Positions 47,927-61,059 are shown, counted from the first letter of the stretch. The stretch: 64,000 nt of DNA from Homalodisca vitripennis (GCF_021130785.1 NC_060214.1:49227001-49291000); one strand, 5' to 3'. Translations and numbers: made by a program. Notes: a model not told the origin generated them from the letters alone.

Positions 47927-48551
47927 TGTGGCGTGACGACCACACGTAATTTAATTTTAAAAGTTCTCGGGTTCTAATGCGGACACGGTGATGGAATCTA
48001 GCCCAGGTTGCTGTAATAAAAATTCTCTCCTCGGTTGGCCAAATAAAACAATTTAGTTTATTGCGAAAACAATTTGAATTTTATTGCATAATTTAGAATC
48101 AGTTGAACAATTACAAATTTAGAACGGGAGAGAGAGCGAGAGAGAGAGCGATTTCACGCGAGCTTGACGCGTTCAAAACCCTGGCACGACTGCGACTCTG
48201 AACAACGAACTCCAGGGAGCAGCGTTGTTCCAGACGCTACCTCAGCAAATTCCTGCCTGTTTACCACCCAGTAACTGCGCAGCTGCTCTGGGTATGGAAA
48301 ATTACCAGGCTTACTGCTGACAGACTTGGACTTACAATTCATGTGCTGAATTAAAATATATATCTTCTCCACCTGCACTGCTTAACCTAATAAGTCTGGC
48401 TGCATATATTCATTACTCGTTACTACAATTAAATGTTATGCTGAATAAAAATAAAATATATTACTGATGATTTAATATTTTAAATTGGCTGATTAAGACC
48501 GCATACGATGTTACCGGTCTGGTCTTAGAACTATATGCTGGGGTCGTCACA
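47927..48551 (-). repeat. 5' LTR (right copy)
   Basis: 625 bp, TGTGGCG..GTCACA on the plus strand. It matches the left LTR throughout by eye, except for 4 extra bases in the GAGAGAGCGAGAGAG tract near 48140. As the upstream LTR it should carry the promoter. On the minus strand a GTTCAGAGTCGCAGTC segment near 48190-48210 resembles the initiator-type starts of gypsy elements, but this is only a guess. Confidence 0.97.
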
Positions 48552-48555
48552 TAAT
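48552..48555. repeat. target site duplication TAAT (right)
   Basis: Matches TAAT at 36319-36322. Removing the element and one copy joins CTAATACATAAT to TACAAACTAGG. Confidence 0.9.
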
Positions 48556-48736
48556 TACAAACTAGGTTAAAATAAACAAATCTTAATAAAGCGTTGTGGC
48601 ACGCCTAAGTCAGGAATCACAACCTACACGTTGTTTGTCAGCTTCACTAACTCTATAGACATGCAGTTAATACAAAACTATACAAAACACTAATCATTAA
48701 AACTAAACTGCGGAATACAGGTCACAATACGTCTTC

Positions 48737-49014
48737 ACTCGTCTACTAACCACCTACGACTGACCAGAGGGACTAGCCAATGGTAATCGTGACGGCTGGC
48801 TAAAACAAGATGGCGGAAATACAAGGAAGGGGAACAAGAATGGGCCCTTTCATTATTATTGGTTCATGCGAGATGACTCGTCTACTAACCACCTACGACT
48901 GACCAGAGGGACTAGCCAATGGTAATCGTGACGGCTGGCTAAAACAAGATGGCGGAAATACAAGGAAGGGGAACAAGAATCGGCCCTTTCATTATTATTG
49001 GTTCATGCGAGATG
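48737..49014. repeat. two-unit tandem duplication, 139 bp
   Basis: Units 48737-48875 and 48876-49014 begin ACTCGTCTACTAACC and end CATGCGAGATG. They differ at one base seen by eye (GAATGGGCCC versus GAATCGGCCC). The second unit overlaps the last codons and stop of the Penelope endonuclease frame. Confidence 0.95.
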
Positions 49015-49858
49015 AACTTCTTAAAACCATATTGTGACTCCGCATTGGTTTATTACAAATGTCTGATCCGTTTGATACTTTTGATTTTCTCTTTAGTTCA
49101 TTTTTTAGAATTGGCAACCAAAGCGGCCTAATCTCGACTGATGGTTGACTGATTGGTTGGTCTGCCAATTTAATGTAAGTTGCCTCAATTAGTTTCCTTT
49201 TGAAGAAATGTGGTTCCCGATGTATTATGTGGTCTTCATCCCAATTCATATGATGGTCTTCGGACCAACAATGGTGTGCAATTTTTGACTTTTCTGTGAG
49301 ACCCTTTCTCGTGTTTTCTTTGTGTTCTTTTATCCTTAAGTTTAGTGGTCTTTTTGTCTCGCCTATGTATTCCCTATTGCAGCTACATTTCATACTGTAA
49401 ACACAGTTTTTGGAATCCTGTGTGCCATTTTTTGGTTTTGTTTTTACGAGACTTTGTCTAAGAGTGTTGTGTGTTTTAAACGCGGTTCTAATGTTGTACT
49501 TTCTACCTACTCTTCTAATTTTCTCCGATAATCCCGGCACATAAGGGATTGACATAAACGCAAATTTATCGCAATTCTGTTTTTCTGACTCAGGAATGAT
49601 TCTTCTGGTTCGTTTGCACTTATTAATTACTAATTGAGGGTATCCATTGCTTCTGAGATCCGATTCAATTTTCTTAAATTCTTCTTTTAGTCCATCTTTA
49701 TCTGAGCACAAGCTCTTTGCTCTATCAAACAACGAGTAGGCTACTCCTTCTTTGACAGATTTTTGATGGTTGGATTGATAATTTAAATATTTTCCTGTGT
49801 GTGTTATCTTTCGAAAAACAGTTGTCTTATGGACATCTCTATCTCTTAATACACACAC
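48995..49858 (-). pseudogene. Penelope-like GIY-YIG endonuclease region
   Basis: About 287 open codons. The front continues the RT thumb/linker (VFRKITHTGKYLNYQSNHQ at 14-32, RSNGYPQLV at 69-77). The nuclease begins at CVYSMKCSCNREYIGETKR (152-170), the GIY-YIG core with Cys residues usual in these elements. It continues with LRIKEHKEN (Arg175, catalytic) and LIEATYIK (Glu225, metal-binding). The nuclease nicks target DNA for integration. The nuclease region itself is intact. It lost its join to RT by a frame change in a GT/CA microsatellite at 49851-49860. Confidence 0.9.
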
Positions 49859-50540
49859 ACATCCAAAAAGGGAAGCTCGTTTTGGACTTCCACTTCCATT
49901 TTGAGGTGGACGGAAGGAGAAATACTATTAATGTGATTCAAAACATTATTTAATTCAATGTCTCCATGAGAAAAAATAACAAAGGTATCATCCACATACC
50001 TCCACCAAATCTTTGTTTTGAACTGAGCTGAAGCCAAAGCTTTTCGCTCGAATTCCTCCATAAAGATATTGGCGAAAATATGAGACAGCGGAGAACCCAT
50101 TGCCATCCCCTCATCTTGACGGTAAATTTTACCCTCTAACTCAAAATAATTGCATTGAGTGCATAGTTCTAACAGTTCCATAATTACTGGCACGGGAGGT
50201 TTAGTTCTATCCTTTAATGTTTGGTCTTTTTTGAGACGTAATTTAATAATTCCGAGAGTTTCTGGAACTGGTACATTTGTAAATAGACTTTCGACATCAA
50301 AACTTACCAGTTTGTCAGTTTCAGTCAACTTTAGGGATTTTGACTTCTCTACGAAATCCCTGGAAATTTTGATGAAAGAGTCAGTTTTTCCTACCAATGG
50401 CGTTTAAGATGTCCAAGAGGACTTTAGACAATTCCCTGCAAGGTGAATCACGAGAACTAATGATGGGCCGGAGAGGGATGGTAGGTTTGTGGATTTTGGT
50501 AGGGCCATACATATCAGGTAATCCTAAAGGTTTTCAAAGA
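49846..50540 (-). pseudogene. Penelope-like reverse transcriptase, N-terminus missing
   Basis: A fragment in another frame at 50540-50400 reads MYGPTKIHKPTIPLRPIISS, an RT block typical of Penelope-like elements. The main frame (50397-49846, 183 codons) has motif A SFDVESLFTNVP (Asp34), GMAMGSPLS (97-105), RYVDDTFVIF (YVDD at 134-137) and ELPFLDV. Catalytic residues are intact. A frame change near 50398 and another in the GT tract near 49855 break it. No RT sequence is visible past about 50540. Confidence 0.9.
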
Positions 50541-52057
50541 ACTGGTAAGAAGTAAACATAACGAATAAAAGCAAAAGATTTTAGACAAATGGACTCAAAT
50601 TTAATTAGCTGAGACTTGAAAAATCCATTTCTATTCAACTGTTTGTCTATCTAATGTCCATCTGCACGATGTCTTGAGAACCAACTGACTTATAGACTTA
50701 AATACCATTATGAGCATATAATCTATAATAATCTCTCTATATAATCAATCATTGATTTTGGTGATGGTGTAATGCCATCTATGCGAATTAAATGAGCGTT
50801 AGCATTTTTACACTTGTATTAACCATCGAGGAAACAGGAAAATTGCAGAATATATAAATTTGTAAATGATCATATGAAATAATAATACTGTACACTGCAA
50901 GACATAAAACCTTTCGTGCTAGAATATAATAAGTATATTTATCTAGTATTAAACATAAAATGTTTGCATAGAACCTGAGCGAATATTTATGTATGGTATT
51001 CTTACATTTTTTAAATTTCATGAAACTAAAATATGAATTTTAAGAAAGAACTTAACGATGCTGAATTCTAAAACGCCCTGTTCAAAAATGACACAAAAGA
51101 GAATTGTTTCCTATAACTAGTAGAAAAAAATAATATTTTGAAATGTCTTCTCTGAAACACTGTTACGCACTTAAAACTAAGACAATGATCATGAGGCAAA
51201 GTTATACCCAAAATATATCTATAATGCTAATATATTTTTGCAAGAAAATATTTCACATGTTCTTGATTCATAAAATTGTGTTCTATTGTATACAATTATA
51301 TTGAATATTATTCGTATAATAATGTGAACTATAAAATGATTTGTTTTTTCTCTTTTTCTACAACTGTATGAGAAAAATTATTAAAACTTTCCTCTCCTTT
51401 AATTCCAAGCACACTGGGTCCCTGATTCTTTTTTATTTAAAATAATTAAGTGTAGTGGGCCACGAGTGGTTGGTATTATGGAGTTTTAATCTGAACATCA
51501 ATGCCGTTTTTACAATGGTGTAAAAATTTATGTAAAAACAATTCTACAGGAGTTTGTAAAATGTGCTATATATTTTTTTTTTTCAAGGATTTGTATTGTT
51601 TCTCTTTAATTTGGTTTTATTAAACTATAAAAATAAGGAATATAGCTTCTATTTTTGGAAAAAATGGTTTATAATTATATTTTATTTCCACAAAATAAAT
51701 AAATGTATTTTTTATTGGAGTACAATAACAGTTATTTACCTTCATAGTGCTTAAAATATATTTGACTGAAAAAACATAAATAATATCAGTCCATAAGGCA
51801 CTTAACTACTGCAGTATAACATGTTTGTGTGAGTCATGCCGCAATAAGACCTTTGAAGAGGCTTTTAGTAGATTGAAATCTTTATATATGCTTTGACACT
51901 CTGTCTTTAACCAATGGCAAGATATTTCTCCAAAGAAAAATGTTTGGAGATGGCCTAAATAACATCGTTGCGCAAAATAATTTTCTGATTTACAAAACTA
52001 TTTCTTCTCATAAGTAGTAATGGCAATAGATATATTTATTTAAATATATTAGAAAGT
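50541..52057. other. AT-rich DNA, no gene recognised
   Basis: The open stretches at 50788-51021 and 51563-51754 are Phe/Ile/Tyr/Lys-rich and look like translated AT-rich DNA. No domain recognised. Confidence 0.4.
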
Positions 52058-52300
52058 GTTAACCGTTTAGTTCAAAAGAATACGTTAGGATTTCTTGTAC
52101 ATAAAAAAAATAATGAATTAATACACAAACAATATAATGCGTCAATGTTACATGAACAATACCAAGTCTATACTTCGTTTGATTCTCATTTCCTGCTAAC
52201 AGACAAACTATCAAAGGGAAAATATATTTTTGTAGTCCCCAAACTGAATTTTACCAGCCTAATGCCAACCTGCATCATTACCAAACTCTTTGTGGCCTGA
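52058..52300 (+). pseudogene. possible retroelement RT C-terminal relic
   Basis: A plus-strand frame open for about 80 codons (and about 14 more upstream) reads VNRLVQKNTLGFLVHKK and HEQYQVYT, which loosely resembles the region after the RT palm in non-LTR elements. No diagnostic motif is present, so this is a weak guess. Confidence 0.2.
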
Positions 52301-52468
52301 AATGAACCGTTCGTGTAAATTTGAAAATTCATGAGATTGGCCCTCATAAACTAAAAGAACTAATTAAATGTTCCCAATCCTTGCATAATATAATATAATA
52401 TTCTAAATAACTCCACTAACGCTCTGTCTGTTAATTATTTACTTCAGCGTAATTATGTGATCTACTGG

Positions 52469-52469
<1 letters not shown>

Positions 52470-52527
<58 letters not shown>
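52470..52527. repeat. (AT)n microsatellite
   Basis: About 58 bases of perfect AT repeat. Confidence 0.97.
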
Positions 52528-52529
<2 letters not shown>

Positions 52530-52530
52530 G

Positions 52531-55500
52531 TTATTTGTAAATTTACATATAGCAAGTGTTAATATCCTATACTGCAGGTACAATATTGGGAGTAGGTATA
52601 CACCCGAGAGTGGCTGAAGTTTTTTGAGTGCCATTGTTGCATGATTGCACTTTGTATACTTGCAATATTGGAATTGTTGCTTACTGAAAACAAAGGTTAT
52701 GGGAGGCGTTGGAGATCCACAGGTGTATAGAATTTATCAGACATTTTTAAATTAATTTTTCAAACAAAAAGTGTGTTGTTAGTTGTATAAAAAATATATT
52801 AAAGTGATAAACGTGCACAATTAGAAATTCAGTCCCTTATAGCTACCATCGTAACTATTAAATTTTACTTTTTAAATTATAAGTAATGTGTAGTTTCTTC
52901 TAGATGATTTAATAACCTTATATTTAAGTTCTTTATGCAAGAAATCTAGTAGAATATATATAGACATTAATTTTATCTAAATGTCAAAAAATCTGCATAT
53001 TGTACTAACTCAAAACTGCCGTGAGTGATGAGGGTAAATGGTCTTGCCTCTCTTTATCATAAAAAGGTTTTATTACATATTTGATTAAGAGTAAAGTCAG
53101 AATTTTTCTAGAATTTTACTCGAATCTATAAATCGTGTAGGACATGTAAAGGACATGGCTGTTAGTTACCTTGCCCCAATCCCACTTATAAACAATGTCT
53201 AAGTGCTTATTTTTATGTAGATTCCTACAATTTCTATGCTAAATTTGGTTGGCTCGATGTCTAATATATGTAGATCTTTAAAACTGATGGTTTAAATCTT
53301 TGGATACAATACCATTTTACATGGAACATGGAAGTAATCTATTGATTATAATGTAAATGCAACATTTTCATCAAATACAGGGAGGTTAGTTGTACAGATA
53401 GTATTTGTTATCCTTAACTTTCGCCCCCCCCTGAACCAAAAAGAATCGAACCATTATATTCTGTACGACTCAAACAAACATCTTGATTCAAATCAATATG
53501 TATACATTTTTATCCCTTTTCTTTATTTCCAATTATATTTTGTCGTACTTACGTGCCTAAATATATTATATTGTAATAATTAACTTTTAAATATTAATTA
53601 TTAACTCTTTATTTGCTAACAGCTAAATAGAGTAATCTGGATATTGTCAAGTGATTTGATACTTGGCAGGGAACCAAAAATTGTACAGTTCAGTATACTT
53701 CATAGTTAAAAAAATTCTTTCTTCCTCATTTAAGAGCTTAATTTTCTAGCTATACTTGATATAAAAGTGTTTTTGAACATGGATGTGACGAGAGATTAGG
53801 GGTTCGTTTTACGTCAGGTTAATTTTAACCATACTTGTGTAACTACGAACTATTTTTGAAGAAAAATTGTCTAAACTCATTTGCAAATTTTTACTAACAT
53901 CTCAGTAAATCTAACCTACGAACTCTCACTTACAGAACCATAGTCGTATAACATTTTCCATTTTTATGCAATAAATTTTACCATGGTGAAGATCAAATTG
54001 AGAACATTTTCTTAAATCAATCCTTAGATGTTTAGCAGCCATAATATTAAGGTGGAACGTGATAAACTTCAACATTCAAATTGAATCAACCATCCTATCT
54101 TCCTACCATAGCAATATCCAATAGGCTACCACTCAAAGCATGTAACTTTTCACTCTGCACTACACTTAGCTGGATTTGTACAAATGTTTCTCTAAAAACG
54201 ATTCTTTGAATGGATACACTTATCCTGACAATTGGCAATTTTTAAAGCGGAACTCTTATTATTTTATTCACTGCACACATGTTCTAATACAGTCACTTTT
54301 TCACTTCTTCACTCTGATATATTTTTACAAGGCTATCTGAAATACGCAAAACGTAGTCCCTCAAATACTGTCTTTCTAACACGGACATTTTAAGTTCATT
54401 GACAATGCCAAATTAGCTTACTTTGACAACTCCAGATATCCGTTTTTTAAAACACTAATTAATCTTTTGTTATGCTAAGTACTCTAATTTTATGACAGGA
54501 ATTATGGCCTTTTCACTCATTTTCTTTCTTTTTAGTGTTATTTTAGGTAAAGCAGATCTGCAAAATTAATTATTATATTTACTGAATAGACTAAACACAT
54601 GTGGGAGGAAATATGTGAGCTTGTAACAGTGTATAATAAAATTTTCGATATTTACAAGCAAGTTTAATCAAGCCATATAAACGTACCAGCAACAATTTTG
54701 GGTATTACAAATTTATGACTTTGCCACGTGTCTGAAAAAATAGACTAAAATGAACTAAAATAATATATAGGGGCGAGCGTAGTACGTAATTATAATATTC
54801 TTTGGGTTTATGTCTACGAACTTAATCAATTATTTACTTTGACTTACATACCGTAACGTAACATCTGCTCAAAATTTTGGCTGAGATAAAAAAAAATAAG
54901 AAAGAGACAAAGTAGGGGAAGAATGATTTAACTCGAAGTAGTAATAAGATTCCAGTATCCGTGAAGAAATATACTGGAACTCGTCTAAAACAAGTAATAC
55001 GAAAAATGGAAATTTTACTTCCAAAAAGACGACCGGGATCTTGTACAGCCTCCAGTTAGTGAGCTAATAAGTTAAAAAGAGAAAATATTACTACGTGTAC
55101 CAATTACCTTATAATTCCAAGAAGTATTGGGTTCCAAGAACTTCGGGGGAAAATAGTAGTATACAAAAAACGAGTGACAAGACGTAAATAAATAAATATA
55201 TATACATACATAATATTAATAATGGTACAAACAACTGGCAGTCAATAAATAATGATTTCCCGTTACGATCGATTAGTATGTTTTAATGCGTATTCCATGA
55301 AATGAAGACTTTTACTTTGTTCCATCATCCTAGCCTCACCAAGACTACAAGTTTATAAAGAATGAATCTAATCTAAAATTAAATCTCAATATTTCGATCC
55401 CAACATTTTAATTTGATTTAAGTTTTTATTAAAAAAATAAATCAATGTAGCTTTAAAAACGCTACAAAGTTGAAAACCTCAATGTGACGTAAGTAGATAA

Positions 55501-56310
55501 TGAGAAAGAGGCAAAAATATCTCTCCTCTCCTCATGTTCAAATCTAACTTTAGGAATATATTGAACCCAAACTTTGTGTACAGTAAGAAAAAGTGATAAT
55601 CATTTTATTTCTTAAGTCGATCGCCATCATGTATTAATATGAGTATTTTTCATATAGCTGTACCTGTATTTACCGTCACGGAAATTAGTAGATGCTTTTT
55701 ATTTATTGGTTTCCTATTAATTTTTATTTTCTGAGTATTGGAAAAGTGTATCATTCAAGGGGCTGAAAGATATCATTTCTCTCTATATGTCTGCCTGACA
55801 TTCTGTCCATACGATATCTCAACAACTAATTGTCCTAAAGCCTTTAAATTATGTATAAAGCTTCATTTTACATAAAAAACAGTGGTTCAGTTGTTAGCAC
55901 AGCACCGTTTCATTATGCCAACCTTGAAGATTAGGATTTAAAAATGTGTTTTTAGAAAATATTTCGTAAGGGTAGATAAACTGTACATTCTGATCCTACC
56001 CTTCAAGTAAAGGATAATAAAGTATTGTGGGTATAGCATGGTTAAATTTTTAAAACTATTGGCGATTGGAACATAATTGATTCCATCAGGTTCTTTCACA
56101 TTCTTTTACTAAATTTGGAATTAATGAGTGACTTCGGTTTTATAATCCTATGATAAACGCTTGACCTACCATAACTTGTTTCACCAGTGGAGGCATTCGA
56201 GAGGAAAGAATAACGTGCATTCCAAGAATTAAAAGAAAGATTTCATGTCATAAAACATATAAACTATTATCCATAAAACCATGTAGCTGAATCATTGGCG
56301 TGACCTAAAC
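52531..56310. other. AT-rich DNA, no gene recognised
   Basis: About 3.8 kb with no open stretch above chance length and no repeat structure seen by eye. Confidence 0.45.
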
Positions 56311-56620
56311 TTAAATGTGGTTACCGTCTCGACGAATCTTTTTATTATTTCGCCAAAATTCGGAGTGGTGCATAAGGCACTACAGTCTCTGGCACTGATG
56401 GCCAGTGGCTTTTCTGATTGGTATTTTCGTGACCTCAGATCACGTACTATACCTTTTAAACTTTTTCCGGCGTTAGATCACATTGTAAGATATAGGACGT
56501 GATCTAAGAGCGGGAAAGTACCGATCGTAAATGCTTCTCAACATTAGTGCGGCTACAGCGGCAACCTTGGCCACGCACCACGCACTGCTGACGAAAAAGA
56601 AAACCATTCCTCGTGATAGT
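56311..56620. other. locally GC-richer segment, unassigned
   Basis: This 300-bp patch (for example CTGATGGCCAGTGGC, GCGGCTACAGCGGCAACC, CCACGCACCACGCAC) is clearly richer in G+C than its surroundings. Open stretches on both strands (56317-56502 plus; 56504-56798 minus) show no known domain. It could be part of an exon, a CpG-type regulatory patch or an old transposon end. Confidence 0.3.
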
Positions 56621-57087
56621 ACCCAAATTTAAGATCAGAAGCAAGTAAGCATTTGCAAAGGTCATCTTTAACGTTAGTACTACTAGTAACATTTTTACGA
56701 TAACCTAATCCAAAATTACTTATACCCCATAATAACATTGCATTTTGTGATATTTTCATTCCTACCCGAACAACAGTATCCCGGTAACAGTTTACCATTT
56801 AATTACATGTTCCTGATACTAATACTACAGATCATTAACTGTTAAAAGTAAAACTTTAAAAATTTTATAATCTGTTACTTGCTATATTTAATAAATACAC
56901 ATATCCTACATTGATTTAATCAGAATAACATTATTACTTTTTATACATTAATTAGAAATGCATCGTAATTTATACTTTAATAGACTCCGTAACATCGATG
57001 ATTCGATATTTTCGATGATTCGAGTGTTCACGTTTATTATAATGCAGCCGTCTTTAGTAATATTAATGATACGAGAAAACTAATTAT

Positions 57088-57457
57088 ATAACATAATCCT
57101 GGAGGCAAAATATTTATTAAATTCGTTTTTCAATCTATAAGGTTCTCTACTAGAATAGGTGTAAAGATCAGTCAGAGTAAAGTCATTTCGAACTCACAGT
57201 CACCGGTATCACAGCCTGAGAGGAAGGTAAATATCGCGAAGCTAAAGCAATCATTCATGGAACTTTCAGTGGCAGGAGAATATAATATATCACAAGTCCT
57301 TCAATATACGCTTGCTATTGCAAAATCTGATTATGTTACAAATGAGTGTATTAAAAACTGTTTTTTATCTTTGTTGAGGATATTGCTAAAACTTTGTTGT
57401 TGTATTAATATAAAGTTTAAGGCACGCCTATTTATTTTTAAGATCCTTCACTTATGA
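57088..57457 (+). CDS. unassigned open stretch, ~122 codons
   Basis: The frame is open from just after a TAA near 57083 to TGA at about 57457. The middle reads SNSQSPVSQPERKVNIAK and FMELSVAGEYNISQVLQY, more protein-like than most translated AT-rich DNA. The end is hydrophobic and less convincing. I recognise no family. It might be an exon or chance. Confidence 0.2.
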
Positions 57458-57604
57458 GCACTAGTGGCAGGTTAAAAACAAAAAAAATCTAGGGATTTAT
57501 CTTTCGAAATATTTTTTATAATCTGTTCCAAATCCAGCAGCAAAATAAGATATATATTAAAAGGTCAGGATGAAAACTATCCACACCACCCTATGCTTTT
57601 TCAT

Positions 57605-58400
57605 TAACTACTTTTTGACGTGACAACGTCTTAAATTAGGTTGTGGCTCGGAGTCACTCATGAAAAAGTGTAACGCCCGGTAACGTTACGATGCCCGTCC
57701 AGTGGGTCCGCCGCACGGGATCCGCACGGGATAAAGCAGATAACTGTGGGTCCGCCGCACGAGATAAAGCAGATAAATATGTTTATTCGTGAAAATTTGG
57801 AGTGCTTAGATTCGTCATTTACAACAACTACAACAATAAAGGTAAATAATTGTACACTGATATTTCATTATCGTAAACTATGATTGATTGATTAATTGTT
57901 AGATTGACACAAAAGTTGAGAAACTGAGTTTATAGGTTATGTCATACTATTGACAAATGTTGATAGTGTTAAGTAAATTATTAGTTTAAATCACTCTGCA
58001 ATCAATCGTAATTCAGTCGATTGAGAAGAAACAGCGCGTATTGCTAGTCAAACATTTAAAATAACAAATTATAACCTCTAACCTGTCATAACAGTGCGAC
58101 CAAACAAACGAACTAAACCGACCAATCACCACGCGCGGAGTTAGAATTTAACTGTGTTTAGCAAGAATTTCAAATTCCAATTTTAGTTAATGTTTTATTC
58201 AACTTTACCATTTAAAATAACAAATTTAAATTAATTTCAAATTATGTACAATGTTTTAGTAAACAAAATATATTTCTATAGTTAAAATTTATGCAATTCT
58301 TATTTTCTTTCAATTCCTTGTTCCTATTGTGCAATGTAATAAAATTCATATCAATAAATATTCTACCGAGAAAAAGACGTTGTCACGTAAAATCTTCGGC
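57605..58400. mobile_element. possible non-autonomous inverted-repeat element
   Basis: TTTTTGACGTGACAACGTCTTAAA at the left (about 57608) is echoed inverted by AAAAAGACGTTGTCACGTAAAA at the right (about 58373). The core is itself near-palindromic, which weakens the argument. A short (57702-57778) two-unit repeat lies near the left end. No ORF. Confidence 0.35.
57702..57778. repeat. two-unit ~44-bp tandem repeat
   Basis: GTGGGTCCGCCGCACG.GATAAAGCAGATAA occurs twice (starts 57702 and 57746). The first unit has an extra internal CCGCACGGGAT. Confidence 0.85.
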
Positions 58401-59267
<867 letters not shown>

Positions 59268-60752
59268 TAGACACAGTGTGATAGCATTAAGTTAAAGGAT
59301 GAAGAACTGATAATCGGAACTGGTGAAATACCATAAGTCTGATTTGATGGATGTAATTCAGCTACTTGAATTAGAGCTAGAGTACAATGAAAGCGGGGGA
59401 TTGTGTGCAGCGTCCACCATGCTCGATGTCGCTGTGGGTTGTAACCCAATATCAACATGACGTATACACGCAAACTGACACGGTGATTATAGCCCTACAC
59501 ACTAATTTGTGCAAGCAATGTGTTGAAAAGGATCAACATATAAAGGTTTGTCCCAGGTACAACAATCATGTACAATTGCAATGAACATGAGAGACACGTG
59601 TGTGCATTGTGGAAGGCAGGCTATTTCACGTGGCATAAGCTCATTTCGATTGAAATGGGTTCGGCTAATAGAGATAATCGCTAAGTCCATGGTGCAACTT
59701 AACCATGCTTATTGCTAATTTTGACAGAAGATACGAATACAAATCTAACTATTCTATATACAAAAATGCTATCATATTGTAATAAATTATTAAATTTCAT
59801 ATTTTTCACACTGAATATTGCATTCTTGTTTTCCATTCTTACATTTAACTTATTTTACTTATTACTAGTTCAAGTTATTCCTGCAAAGAAGTTAGATCGA
59901 GCGAATAATTCAAATTAAAAGCTGCCTCTAAGAATTTTACTGCCTGGAAAACATATGTTGCTATTATATTCCAGTTTCGTATTATACTTTGTACTTATTG
60001 CTAGGGTCTCCTGAACAATACTCAGATGAAGCTATGATTTTTGTATAATTTCATATTATACAATAAATTATTATGTAGTTTCCAAGAATATAGGGTTTTG
60101 TTCTCTGATCATAAATACAGCAATTTTGCACAGTTTTTCCCCAATAAATAACACTTTAACTAATTTTTAAATCATTACTATATTTTACAAATAAATTAAA
60201 TGTAGTTAAATCTGTGTACGAGTGTTTGTAATATATTATGTTGAATACAAATTGTGATTTTGACCTAATCTTATACAAACGACCTTTTATGAAAAGAATG
60301 TGTAAGAATGATTAAGTAGATTACCATGGACTTTTAGTCAGATACAAGGGGAAGTGATGTATTTTTCAACAGTTACATAATTCTTTGTAAAGAATTTGTT
60401 TTGGATGATGAACTAAGATTTCTAGAGGTAACATTATTTTCGCATCCTTTGTTATCATTCAGGAATTCAAAGAAACAAACTATATTTTGAGGACTGCAAT
60501 GTGAAAAAAACCACTGCTCTTACTCAGCTAAATAAACATTCTAAAATATCTAGGTGCATATTAACGAATCCCACAATCGTCAAGTACGTCTTGAGATTTC
60601 TTGTGAATTAACTTTATGCCCACTATCTCTCAGCTATCAAATTTTTAAAACATACACCAATTATTATTGTAAACTGAACTGAATAAAATATTATTCACAA
60701 CACATCTACCCATAATATCTAACAGCTAACTCAAAGTAGTGTTAATGTAATT
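59268..60752. other. no gene recognised
   Basis: 59290-59690 is of mixed composition with short open stretches on both strands but no known domain. The rest is AT-rich. Confidence 0.4.
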
Positions 60753-60873
60753 AACATTAAAACATTTATGAAAATAAAATTTAAAATTAGGATAAATTTT
60801 TAAGATAGATTTTATTAAATCAAACAATCTAACAAAGTTACTTTATTACATGTGTTTTATCTACTGGAAAAAT
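60753..60873 (+). repeat. direct repeat flanking a Penelope relic (left)
   Basis: AACATTAAAACATTTATG..CTACTGGAAAAAT matches 61721-61848 (AACATTAAAATATTCTTTTATG..CTACTGGAAAATTT) along its length, with moderate divergence. Shared internal blocks are TTTTATTAAATCAA and ACAAAGTTACTTTAT. Confidence 0.8.
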
Positions 60874-61059
60874 ATTAATATGTAAAAACAATCTCGAGGC
60901 AGAGATAAGATCGTGGAAATACCTGTACATGGATGAAGTTACTTTTTTATTGTTCCTTTCTAGATAAAATAATACCTTTAACCTTAATGTGACACGTTTA
61001 TTTGAATTCTTTCTAATGATAATCTTTCATTCTTTACACTTTTTACCGTTTCTTTTCAG

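Larger units (their letters stand above)
36323..48551 (-). mobile_element. Ty3/gypsy-type LTR element with Env and SGNH-like domain
   Basis: A 12.2-kb element read on the minus strand, from the 5' LTR (47927-48551) to the 3' LTR (36323-36943). Order: PBS, ~1.45-kb leader, gag, protease, SGNH-like domain, RT, RNase H, integrase, Env, ~2.2-kb 3' region, PPT. The Env with a furin-type site and baculovirus-F-like layout places it with insect errantivirus-like elements. LTRs are identical apart from a 4-bp GA-tract indel, so insertion is recent. All main reading frames carry breaks, so this copy could not make its proteins as written. Confidence 0.96.
48552..50540 (-). mobile_element. Penelope-like element, 5'-truncated, split by the LTR element
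   Basis: Read on the minus strand: RT (50540-49846), GIY-YIG endonuclease (49858-48995), then 3' sequence that continues across the LTR insertion into about 36190-36318. The continuation is supported by the order of blocks shared with the relic at 24500-24845. The RT is missing its N-terminal part beyond about 50540. The element predates the LTR insertion. Penelope-like elements use RT plus GIY-YIG nuclease to integrate. Confidence 0.85.
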
